Shown here: piece by piece, positions 34,851 through 42,859 of the stretch
How positions within the stretch are numbered: the stretch's first letter is position 1
Layout: every line of letters starts with the position of its first letter
Origin: Martinezella rhizogenes
Lineage (GTDB): Bacteria > Pseudomonadota > Alphaproteobacteria > Rhizobiales > Rhizobiaceae
Length of the DNA: 64,000 bases
NCBI RefSeq assembly: GCF_027460065.1
Contig: NZ_JAPYZZ010000005.1
Coordinates: 241,539 to 305,538, forward strand
Direction of reading: 5' to 3'
Translations under genes and position numbers: made by a program
Notes under the pieces: model-generated
The model's database searches: none
What the model was told of the DNA's origin: nothing
What the model saw: the letters and a program-made list of their open reading frames with translations, nothing else

Positions 34851-36074
34851 TCAGCGCCAGGAGTAACCATGGCTGTGGCGCACCAGCTTGCGCGCCCTTG
34901 GAATATAACGGCTGGCGGCAATCGCCTCGGCACCGATGACCGCGTAACGCGGCTCGAACAGACGCGTCAGGCGCGCCACATCGCCATTTGAATCGGTCGC
35001 TTCCAGATCGGAATCCACGAGATCGAAAATGGTGAAGTCGGCTTGGCTGCCAACATCGAGACGGTTTTCCATATCGAGGCGGATGACGGAGGCCGGATTA
35101 CGGGTAACGGCCTCGACGACATTTTCGAACGGCATATCAACCGACAGCAGCTTCGACATGGTCGTCGCCAGGTCCCAGACCGGGAAATTCATCGAATGGC
35201 CATGCAAATCCGTCGAGATCGAGAACGGCAACAGGCCGCGTGCAATTGCCGCTTCCGCCACCTTGAAGGAGAAGGAGGCGCCGCCATGGCCGATATCCAG
35301 CCGGATGCCTTCACCGGCGCAGCGTTCGGCAAGGTTGAACAGGTCCTCGTCTTCCATGATGCTGGAGCCCGACTTGCCGTTGAAGCAATGGGTCACGACA
35401 TCACCGGGGCCGAGGATTTCCAGCACCTCGTCATAGAGTGCGGGCGGTTCACCCACATGCACCATCATCGGCACTTTCAGGATCTTGGCGATCTTCTTGC
35501 CGAGCTTGACCGGCGTCACACCCCAGGAACCGGTGATGACATGGCTCGCCCGCACCTTCAGGCCCACAATATGCTCGCTGTTTTCGGCGTAACATTCGAG
35601 GATACGATCTAGGTCGATATCCTTGATGTCGCGCAGTTCCGGCACCCGGTTGCAGGCAACAAGGCCGATGGAGCCGAGATTGAGAAAGGCCTTGATGCGC
35701 TCTCTCGAGGGTTCGATGATATATTCGCGGAAACCGTGAAAATTCGCCTCGCCTGCCGAACCGGCATCCACCAGCGTCGTGACGCCGCGTTCCGCCCCGC
35801 ATTCGGAGGGGCGGATGGAGATATCGGTGCCGCCGTGCCAGATATGCACGTGCAGATCCACCCAGCCGGGCGAGATGAAAGCGCCCTTGGCATCGATACG
35901 CTGTGCATCCGCAGGCGCCTGCAGGGCAGAGCCTACCGCGGCAATCTTGCCATCGCCGCCGATCAGAATATCGGTCGAGGCCTGGGACGCCCCCTTTCCG
36001 AAACCGACGGGTTTGACATTGGTGAGAAGAATGGGAGCTTGAAGAGGCGTGTTTGCCTGTTCGCCTGAAGTCAT
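34851..36074 (-). CDS. cog3964 amidohydrolase (often misannotated as dihydroorotase)
   Basis: The 407-residue TIM-barrel metal hydrolase has metal ligands His75 and His77 in WVDLHVHIWHGG, a probable bridging Lys in VGLKVRASHV, further His in MMVHVGEPP and VTHCFNGKSG, and an Asp in RLDIGHGGASF. The start at 36074 sits one base after the permease stop codon; the frame to 36164 is not supported. From memory, the C58 homologue (Atu3266) was characterised as a zinc enzyme. It hydrolyses acetyl-(R)-mandelate and related acyl hydroxy acids, and N-acetyl-D-serine weakly, but not dihydroorotate. Its physiological substrate is unknown. It probably removes an acyl group from the compound taken up by the peptide-type ABC transporter. 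Confidence 0.9.
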   Translation of the reverse strand: MTSGEQANTPLQAPILLTNVKPVGFGKGASQASTDILIGGDGKIAAVGSALQAPADAQRIDAKGAFISPGWVDLHVHIWHGGTDISIRPSECGAERGVTTLVDAGSAGEANFHGFREYIIEPSRERIKAFLNLGSIGLVACNRVPELRDIKDIDLDRILECYAENSEHIVGLKVRASHVITGSWGVTPVKLGKKIAKILKVPMMVHVGEPPALYDEVLEILGPGDVVTHCFNGKSGSSIMEDEDLFNLAERCAGEGIRLDIGHGGASFSFKVAEAAIARGLLPFSISTDLHGHSMNFPVWDLATTMSKLLSVDMPFENVVEAVTRNPASVIRLDMENRLDVGSQADFTIFDLVDSDLEATDSNGDVARLTRLFEPRYAVIGAEAIAASRYIPRARKLVRHSHGYSWR

Positions 36075-36075
36075 C

Positions 36076-36951
36076 TTACAAATCCCTTCGCAGTCTTGGG
36101 TCGAGCATGTCCCGCAGCCCGTCGCCGACCATTTGCAGCGACAGCACGGAAAGAATGATGGCAAAGCCGGGGAAATAGGTCATCCAGTCAGCCTGACCGA
36201 TATATTGGCGGCCAGCGGAGATCATGGTTCCCCAGGTGGGTATTTCGGGGCTGACACCGAGCCCCAGAAAGGAAAGGCCCGCCTCAGCCAGCATAGCGCT
36301 GGCGAAAAGGAAGGTGCATTGCACGAGGATGGGCGAGACCAGATTGCGCAGCACATGCCGCGTCATGATGTGGAAGGTGGAAATGCCAAGCGCCTTCGCC
36401 GCCTCCACATAGGGCAACTCACGGATTACCAGCGTCGAGGCGCGCACGATGCGGGCAAGGCGCGGCGAATAAACGACGGCAAGCGCGATGATGACAGTCG
36501 TCAGCGACGGACCGAGTGCGGCGACCAGCGCAATCGCCAGCAGAATATCCGGAAAGGCCATCATGGCATCGATCAGGCGCGCAATCGGCGTATCCAGTTT
36601 CTGGAAAAAACCGGCGAGCAGGCCGAGCGTGATGCCGATCAGCGCCGAAAGCGCCACCACGGCGGCCCCGACCAAAAGCGACAGTCTTCCGGCATAGATG
36701 GTGCGGGAAAATACGTCGCGGCCGAACTCGTCGGTGCCGAACCAGTAAATTTCGCTCGGCGGCTTCAGGCGGTTCACAATCGACAGTTTCGACGGCGAAT
36801 AAGGCGCAATCATCGGCGCGAAAACGGCAAGCAGCACGAAGACGACGAGAACGATAAGACCGGCAGCGACCGTCTTGCGCTTCAGGAGACGCCGAATGAA
36901 CAGGATGGTCGGGTTGCGCGCCGGCGGGGTGGTGGAAACAATATCGGCCAT
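36076..36951 (-). CDS. Dipeptide-type ABC transporter permease (DppC family)
   Basis: This is a 291-residue permease with an N-terminal OppC-type segment (RRLLKRKTVAAGLIVLVVFVLLAV, about residues 20-43) and five further helices. The EAA-like loop reads YVEAAKALGISTFHIMTRHVL. The start ATG shares one base with the TGA of the DppB gene (TGATG), so the two are translationally coupled. The stop lies one base before the amidohydrolase start. It forms the membrane channel with DppB for the binding protein at 38220-39746. Confidence 0.95.
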   Translation of the reverse strand: MADIVSTTPPARNPTILFIRRLLKRKTVAAGLIVLVVFVLLAVFAPMIAPYSPSKLSIVNRLKPPSEIYWFGTDEFGRDVFSRTIYAGRLSLLVGAAVVALSALIGITLGLLAGFFQKLDTPIARLIDAMMAFPDILLAIALVAALGPSLTTVIIALAVVYSPRLARIVRASTLVIRELPYVEAAKALGISTFHIMTRHVLRNLVSPILVQCTFLFASAMLAEAGLSFLGLGVSPEIPTWGTMISAGRQYIGQADWMTYFPGFAIILSVLSLQMVGDGLRDMLDPRLRRDL

Positions 36952-37892
36952 CAGTAACGAACCCTCGGATCGACCAGCAAATAAAGCATGTCGATTGCAA
37001 AATTGATGAGCACGTAAAGCCCGGCGATGATGAGAAGCGCGCCCTGAATGACCGGATAATCCCGCCGCAGCACGGCTGAGACGACGAGATTGCCGACGCC
37101 CGGCAGGCCGAAGACGGTTTCCGTTACCACTGCGCCGGAAATCAGCACGGCAGCGGTGAGGCCAAGCACGGTGAGGATGGGAATGAGCGCATTCTTCAGC
37201 GCATGTTTCATCACCACCCGGCGCTCCTTGACGCCCTTGGCTCTGGCCGTGCGGACATAATCGTCACCGAGAACATCCAGCATTGAGGCGCGGGTGAAGC
37301 GCAGAATGAGCGCGGAGGAAACGAGGCCGAGCGCGATGGCCGGCAAGGTCAGGTGATACATGCGCTCGATGAAGCTGGCACCCGGCCCGCCATAACCCGA
37401 AACCGGAAACAGATCGAGCCGCACGGCAAAGACCTGCATGAGAATGAGGCCCAGCCAGAAGCTCGGAATGCTCGCCGCCAGCATCGCAATGGTGGTCGCG
37501 GCCTGATCCACGAAGGAACCGCGCCGGTAAGCGGCGTAGATGCCGATGGGAAGCGCTATGACGCTGGCGATCAGCAGCGAAAAAATCGTCAGGAAGAAAG
37601 TCGGCTCCGCCCGGTCCAGCAGTGCCGATCCAACCGGCATGTTGAGGAAGATCGACTGGCCGAGATCGCCCTTCAGCAACTGGCCGATATAATAGAGATA
37701 TTGCACGCCAAGCGACTGATCGAGACCAAGCCGGGTGCGCAGCTCGGCAATATCCTGCGCCGAGGCATCCGGCCCCAGCATCACGGCGGCCGGGTCTCCG
37801 GGAGTGACGCGCAGGATGACGAAAACGATGGTGACGACGAGGAACATCACCACGATCATTCCTGCAAGTCTTTGGAAAATATACCGTATCAC
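36951..37892 (-). CDS. Dipeptide-type ABC transporter permease (DppB family)
   Basis: This 313-residue permease starts MIRYIFQRLAGMIVVMFLVVTIVF, the typical DppB/OppB N-terminus, followed by LRVTPGDPAAVMLG. The EAA-type loop is YVRTARAKGVKERRVVMKHALKNAL. It overlaps the DppC gene by one base. The 327-bp gap between it and the upstream binding-protein gene contains palindromic repeat copy B. The gene product pairs with DppC and the fused ATPase at 30108-31943. Confidence 0.95.
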   Translation of the reverse strand: MIRYIFQRLAGMIVVMFLVVTIVFVILRVTPGDPAAVMLGPDASAQDIAELRTRLGLDQSLGVQYLYYIGQLLKGDLGQSIFLNMPVGSALLDRAEPTFFLTIFSLLIASVIALPIGIYAAYRRGSFVDQAATTIAMLAASIPSFWLGLILMQVFAVRLDLFPVSGYGGPGASFIERMYHLTLPAIALGLVSSALILRFTRASMLDVLGDDYVRTARAKGVKERRVVMKHALKNALIPILTVLGLTAAVLISGAVVTETVFGLPGVGNLVVSAVLRRDYPVIQGALLIIAGLYVLINFAIDMLYLLVDPRVRY

Positions 37893-38022
37893 GTATCAAG
37901 GCTCCGAAGCGTGTGATAGGCCGCGATCAGGCGACGGTTGAACTGAGTTCTCGAGGGTGCCGGCAATTCCGGCACTCGCAGTAGTAAAATCGAACGTTCT
38001 CTTCGCATGTCCTCATACTCCA

Positions 38023-38143
38023 CCCTCATTCCTGTGCTTGTCACAGGAATCTAGCCAGCCCCAAGTCCTTGGGCTGAAAGGACCCTTCTCGCCGCGCAGA
38101 CGCGCGTCGACTGGATTCCCGTGACAAGCACAGGAATGAGGGC
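38023..38143. repeat. Palindromic intergenic repeat, family 1 copy B
   Basis: The ends CCCTCATTCCTGTGCTTGTCAC and their inverted copy frame a core of about 72 bp. In reverse complement, the core matches copy A (24888-25006) with about seven differences. The outer arms differ completely from copy A: they carry TCATTCCTGTGCTTG instead of CGTCATTCCGGC. It sits between the binding-protein gene and the permease gene of one operon and could form a strong RNA hairpin there. Confidence 0.88.
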
Positions 38144-38219
38144 AGAGGCGAAGCAGGCACACAGGTCCGGTATGAAAGAGCGCCGGATGCAAAGCCCGAC
38201 GCCCGATTGCCAGCCGGTC

Positions 38220-39746
38220 TTACTTCGTAACCGAAGCATTCCAGAAATACGGCCACGGAGCCGGATCGACACCTTCAAGCTTGTTGGATTTGGCGGCCGC
38301 AGCGTTGAAATCGCCGATCTTGATGAGCGGCAGCTCGGCATAGATCGTCTTCTGTACGTTAGCCCACAGCGCAATGCGCTTTTCCGGATCGGCTTCCGAG
38401 GTGAAGGCGTCAACTGCCGCCTTGCGTGCCGGCGTATCCCACCAGCCCGGCGAGCTTGTGGACAAGGCGCCCATTAGCGCCGGTTCCGGCAGGAAGGGGC
38501 TGTGACTGATGTAAATGTCCCAGAGCTTCGGGTCTGCGCGGCGCTGCGTCAGCGTCGCCCAGTCCACCACCTGCATATCCACCTTGAAGCCGGCAAGCTT
38601 CAGATATTCCGCCGCCACCTGCGCCATCTTGTAATGGAATTCATATTGGCGGCTGGTGAGGATGCGCAGCGGCTCGCCATTATAACCGGCTGCCTTCAGC
38701 TTTTCGGCAGCGGCTTCGGGGTTGCCGACATTATAGTTGCCTTCGACGCCCTCTTCCGTGTGCCAGGAGAAATTGTCCGGGTAATAGGCGCCGTCAAGCG
38801 CGTAGAAATCCGTGCTGCCGAATGCGGCAGCCAGCATGTCTTCCATGTTCAGCGCTTCGGCCACGGCCTTGCGGACCTCAAGCTTGGAAGCAAGTCCCTC
38901 CTTGGTGTTGAACACGAAGACCGGGAAACCGAATGGCTTCAGCATCATCGGCTGCGAGGCCGATGAAGACTTCACCTTGTCGAAGGACTCCACGGGAATG
39001 GAATCGACATAGTCATATTGTCCGGAAACAGCGGCTTCGACGCGGGTATTCGGATCAGGCACCGGAACGAAGCGGATTTCATCGAGATACTGATGGCGCG
39101 CACCACCATAACCATCGCTTTCACCGTCACGGGATTTGTAACCATCAAAACGCACGAGCTGGATATATTGATCCGCCTTGCGCTCCTTCAGCATATAAGG
39201 ACCGGTGCCGACAAATTCGGCCATCGGCTCCGCCTGTTTTTCAGCCGGCAGGATAATGGCGGCCGAATTGTTGAAAGCCAGCAGCGAGGTCAGCGGCGCA
39301 TAGGGCTGCTTGAGGGTGATCGTCACCGTTCCGGCATCGGGCGCGGAAATATTGTCGATGAAACCGGCGGCCTGCTTGCCGCGCGAGGCGATCTTCATCC
39401 AGCGGCCGAGCGAGGCGACGACATCTTCCGAGGTCATGTCGCTGCCGTCATGGAACTTGATGCCCTGGCGCAGCTTGATGGTGTAGGTTTTGCCATCCGC
39501 ACTGATCTCAGGAAGGCTTTCGGCCAGGAGCGGCGTCACCTTCCAGCCCTTGTCGAAGGTGTAGAGCGTCTCGAAAATATGCTGCGTGACGATGCCGACC
39601 AGATCGGCGGTCGAGGCCATCGGGTCAAGTGTCGGCGGCTCACCGATCGTCGCGACGTTGATGACGCCACCCTTATCCGCGGCCATCATCATACCCGGCG
39701 CCAGCAACAGTGCGGCGGTGGTGAGAAATGCAATTTTACGTCTCAT
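38220..39746 (-). CDS. ABC transporter substrate-binding protein, family 5 (peptide/nickel type)
   Basis: This 508-residue periplasmic protein has a Sec signal peptide that ends near PGMMMAADK (about residue 23). The start at 39746 follows GGGAGC; the frame to 39773 is not supported. Family 5 landmarks are PTLDPMAST near the N-terminus, KTYTIKLRQGIKFHDGSDMTSEDVV (cited in parts) around residues 90-115 and YDYVDSIPVESFDKV in the middle. Family 5 proteins bind peptides, nickel complexes, opines or modified amino acids. It heads the minus-strand group with DppB, DppC, the amidohydrolase and RidA. A candidate operator lies 38 bp upstream. Confidence 0.94.
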   Translation of the reverse strand: MRRKIAFLTTAALLLAPGMMMAADKGGVINVATIGEPPTLDPMASTADLVGIVTQHIFETLYTFDKGWKVTPLLAESLPEISADGKTYTIKLRQGIKFHDGSDMTSEDVVASLGRWMKIASRGKQAAGFIDNISAPDAGTVTITLKQPYAPLTSLLAFNNSAAIILPAEKQAEPMAEFVGTGPYMLKERKADQYIQLVRFDGYKSRDGESDGYGGARHQYLDEIRFVPVPDPNTRVEAAVSGQYDYVDSIPVESFDKVKSSSASQPMMLKPFGFPVFVFNTKEGLASKLEVRKAVAEALNMEDMLAAAFGSTDFYALDGAYYPDNFSWHTEEGVEGNYNVGNPEAAAEKLKAAGYNGEPLRILTSRQYEFHYKMAQVAAEYLKLAGFKVDMQVVDWATLTQRRADPKLWDIYISHSPFLPEPALMGALSTSSPGWWDTPARKAAVDAFTSEADPEKRIALWANVQKTIYAELPLIKIGDFNAAAAKSNKLEGVDPAPWPYFWNASVTK

Positions 39747-40180
39747 GGTCAAGCTCCCAGCTCGTTGTCCCAACTCGATGTTCCATTATTATGTTATATG
39801 CATCTTTATAACAGAATATCTTGATAAGACGCCTTGTCAATGACCATGCGGCGCGATGACGGTTTTCCGGTATCTGAGAACCGGAAACAGGATTTTTCAG
39901 GGAAACGAGAAAGAGCGAACCGGGACGGCGGATATTGCTGCGCGCGAAGGAAAACGACGGCGGAGAATTACGCAGCTTGGTTGTTTCGCATTTGCGAAGA
40001 AAGTGCTATTGAAGATCGGACTACGACGGACATAACCGCCTATTCTTATTTATCGTTACCTTATTCGCCTTCCCGCAGCCGTGTTTTCAAGCGCTGCAAA
40101 CAGACCTGATATTCGATACCGCCGAGCTTGTTCAAAAGCGGACAATACATTTTTATTACGTTGAAATTATTGAGGAAATT
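39747..40180. other. Divergent intergenic region
   Basis: These 434 bp separate the binding-protein gene (minus strand) and the glycosyltransferase gene (plus strand). The left end holds the candidate IclR operator (39784-39799). The right part (about 40030-40180) is AT-rich and ends in the ribosome binding site GAGGAAATT before the glycosyltransferase start. I saw no RNA gene or convincing small reading frame. Confidence 0.5.
39784..39799. promoter_or_regulatory. Candidate IclR operator upstream of the binding-protein gene
   Basis: CATTATTATGTTATAT here and CATTATTATGGCATAT (reverse complement of 33382-33397) agree at 14 of 16 positions. The distance to the binding-protein start (38 bp) is almost the same as that of the other copy to the SelA-like start (40 bp). 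The two copies are in opposite orientation relative to their genes, as allowed for a roughly symmetric site. Confidence 0.5.
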
Positions 40181-41305
40181 ATGAAGACGGCAATCGTGCA
40201 TGACTGGCTCACCGACCGAGGTGGGGCCGAAAAAGTGCTTCACAACCTTCTCGAAATTTATCCTCACGCGGATCTATATTGCCTCGTCGACTTCATGAGC
40301 GAGCGCGATCGGGGCTTTCTCGGCGGACGTCCCGTCAACACCTCCTTCATCCAGAAGCTGCCCTTCGCCCGCAAAAAATATCGCTCCTATCTCCCGCTGA
40401 TGCCGCTCGCCATCGAGCAGTTCGATCTCAGCGGTTATGACCTCGTCATCTCATCCAGCTATGCGGTCGCCAAGGGCGTCATCACCGGTCCCGGCCAGTT
40501 TCACGTCTCCTATATCCACAGCCCCATTCGCTATGCGTGGGATCTCCAGCATCAATATCTCAAGGAAACCCGGCTCAATCGCGGCTTCGCCTCGTGGATT
40601 GCGCGCGCCATTCTCCACTACATCCGCATGTGGGATATCCGCACCACGCATGGCGTCGATCTGATGACGGTGAATTCCAAATTCATCCGCAGCCGCGTGC
40701 GCAAATGTTATGGACGTGATTCCACGGTGATATACCCGCCGGTCGATACCGCGCATCTTTCCCCTTCCGACAGGAAAGGCGATTATTTCGTCACCGCCTC
40801 ACGGCTGGTGCCCTACAAGAAGGTGCACCTGATCGTGGAAGCCTTCGCGAAGATGCCCGACAAACGGCTTGTCGTCATCGGCGACGGGCCGGACATGAAA
40901 CGCATCCGCGAAGTCGCCGCGCCGAATGTCGAAATCCTCGGTTTTGTCGGCAATGAGGAGCTTCACAAATACATGGCGGAAGCCAAGGCTTTCGTTTTTG
41001 CCGCGGAAGATGATTTCGGCATCGTTCCCGTCGAATCCCAGGCACTCGGCACCCCGGTCATCGCCTATGGCAAGGGCGGCGTGCTGGAAACCGTCGTTCC
41101 GCTCGGCGCCTCGAACCAACCGACCGGCCTTTATTTTGGCGAGCAAACACCGGAGGCGATTTGTGCCGCGGTCCAGGAGTTCGTCGACAACTCCGACCGT
41201 TTCGACAAGAACGCCTGCATTGACAATGCCGCCCGCTTCTCACGCGAGCGCTTCCTGAGGGAATTCGCAGATACCGTGAATTTCGCCCTGGCTGAACGGG
41301 CGTGA
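40181..41305 (+). CDS. Glycosyltransferase family 4
   Basis: This 374-residue GT4-type transferase has the GT-B fold. The N-terminal acceptor domain contains HDWLTDRGGAEKVLHNLLEIYP and the C-terminal donor domain contains ASRLVPYKKVHLIVEAFAKMP and the E-x7-E motif AEDDFGIVPVESQALG. It resembles mannosyl- or similar transferases of O-antigen and exopolysaccharide loci (WbaZ-like). The start follows GAGGAAATT. An acyltransferase gene comes 55 bp later and a polysaccharide exporter further on, so it probably builds or decorates a surface polysaccharide. The sugar donor cannot be told from the sequence. Confidence 0.94.
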   Translation: MKTAIVHDWLTDRGGAEKVLHNLLEIYPHADLYCLVDFMSERDRGFLGGRPVNTSFIQKLPFARKKYRSYLPLMPLAIEQFDLSGYDLVISSSYAVAKGVITGPGQFHVSYIHSPIRYAWDLQHQYLKETRLNRGFASWIARAILHYIRMWDIRTTHGVDLMTVNSKFIRSRVRKCYGRDSTVIYPPVDTAHLSPSDRKGDYFVTASRLVPYKKVHLIVEAFAKMPDKRLVVIGDGPDMKRIREVAAPNVEILGFVGNEELHKYMAEAKAFVFAAEDDFGIVPVESQALGTPVIAYGKGGVLETVVPLGASNQPTGLYFGEQTPEAICAAVQEFVDNSDRFDKNACIDNAARFSRERFLREFADTVNFALAERA

Positions 41306-41360
41306 TGAAGCAGCGACTTCAGTCTACATCCGTCCATAAAAACTCCTATTGAGGGCTTGC

Positions 41361-42416
41361 ATGGAAGCTAAAAAGCAGCGCGACGACAGTTATGATGTTG
41401 CCAAGGGCCTGTGTATTGTCCTCGTAGTTTTCGGCCACGCGGAAAGAGGCCTAAATGGTTCTGGCGCACCCCCACACTTCACCCTCTTGAGTTTTGCCGA
41501 CTATGCAATTTACACCTTCCATATGCCGCTTTTTTTCTTCGTGTCGGGATTGTTCTTCTCCGGAGAAAATACCGCCCCGAATGATTTTTTCGCCAAGCTC
41601 GGAAAAAACATCGTTTATCCCTATCTATTTTGGTCGGTTCTGCATGGCAGCCTGATGGTGATGATGGGACATTTAGGTCTCACCAACACGACCATTGACT
41701 TTACAAGGGTGTTGGGAATTCTTTGGAACCCGATCAGTCCCTTCTGGTTTCTCTACGCACTCTTTTTCTGCCAACTGGCATCCTATATATTTGCGTGGGT
41801 ACCCCCGCTTGTCCGCATGGTGTTTGCGCTCGCCCTCTTCATTCTCGTCTTCGTTTATCTGCACAGCCAGCCTGTACCGTGGGACATCGCATATGGCTTC
41901 ATCTATTTCATGCTCGGCATTGTCGCCAAGCAGTATGGCTTTCAGCAACGGCGATACACGATGCGCTCGTGTCTCCTGCTTCTGGCCGCATTTGCGATTT
42001 CCACCGGTTTATCGTGGCTAATTGAAATCCCCGAACGGCTTCCGTTCTTATCCGCAATCCTCGGCATATTTTTGACTATCACAATTTCACAACGATTGGT
42101 TATTCGCGAGAACGCGATTTCATTGATGTTCAAGACACTGGGCCAGCTGTCCGTCGGCATTTATGTGATGCATATAATTGCAATCGGCTTTGGTCGGGCT
42201 GTCGCGGTGAAGTTGCTCCACGTAACAGACATGGCCAGCCTGTTGGCGATCACGACAATCATCGGCATTGCCCTGCCCGCTCTTGTTCAGATGGTCGCTA
42301 TACGTTTTGGGATATATGAATGGGTGGCTTTGCCTGCCTCGGCGCATCGCCGACGCGGCGCCGGTGCTTCAGCGGGAGAGCCGATTAGTGCAAACGACGA
42401 CCGGACAGCTGCCTGA
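41361..42416 (+). CDS. Membrane acyltransferase family 3 (OafA/WecH-like)
   Basis: This is a 351-residue integral membrane protein with about ten hydrophobic segments. The N-terminal motif YDVAKGLCIVLVVFGHAERG carries the family His, followed by FHMPLFFFVSGLFFSG. Such proteins O-acetylate or otherwise acylate sugars in exopolysaccharides, O-antigens or Nod factors. The start at 41361 (ATG) has GAGGG upstream; a TTG at 41349 is a weaker option. The codon and base composition is more AT-rich than the flanking genes, as is the following gap, which could mean a later acquisition of this polysaccharide module. Confidence 0.92.
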   Translation: MEAKKQRDDSYDVAKGLCIVLVVFGHAERGLNGSGAPPHFTLLSFADYAIYTFHMPLFFFVSGLFFSGENTAPNDFFAKLGKNIVYPYLFWSVLHGSLMVMMGHLGLTNTTIDFTRVLGILWNPISPFWFLYALFFCQLASYIFAWVPPLVRMVFALALFILVFVYLHSQPVPWDIAYGFIYFMLGIVAKQYGFQQRRYTMRSCLLLLAAFAISTGLSWLIEIPERLPFLSAILGIFLTITISQRLVIRENAISLMFKTLGQLSVGIYVMHIIAIGFGRAVAVKLLHVTDMASLLAITTIIGIALPALVQMVAIRFGIYEWVALPASAHRRRGAGASAGEPISANDDRTAA

Positions 42417-42859
42417 AGCTCCTTCTTTCAGGATGCTTCGGCCCCATACAAGGAAAATAATTTTATAAAACAATTGATTAGACATCATCAACATCAATCG
42501 AAAAAGAAACCGTGCAAGCGTGACAAAACTGCACTAGCGCAATGCGGCAATCAAAGAGATTATGACGATAACTGAATATTGAAAAGCAACAATACTGACG
42601 CCCTCGGGGAATTCGAATATCGATCCTGCTTCTGATTTTCCGGTGCGGTTGAGCGATGAAGAACTTGAAGCATCACCTTAATTTAGGCATATGCTTGATT
42701 GGGGAATGTAGACATCTCGGACTGCGATTCCGCTGAAGGGATGTAATGCCGGTTGGGATTTCCTTTACCGGTGTCATGTAAGATGTGCTTATTTTTAAAA
42801 ACTAATACGGTGTCCGGCTTATTTCCACTTTTCGGACGGAATTCATTTTTGAGGACCAA
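42417..42859. other. AT-rich intergenic region of 443 bp
   Basis: This gap separates the acyltransferase from the exporter gene. It is clearly lower in GC than the coding DNA on both sides. No reading frame with a ribosome binding site, no terminator with a T-run and no RNA gene were recognised. The last 80 bp (AT-rich block around 42790-42815) probably contain the promoter of the exporter gene. Confidence 0.5.

Noticed and set aside
34851..36074. Dihydroorotase or adenine deaminase
   Set aside because: The sequence belongs to cog3964 amidohydrolases, and no pyrimidine or purine genes are near. From memory, the characterised homologue does not act on dihydroorotate or adenine.
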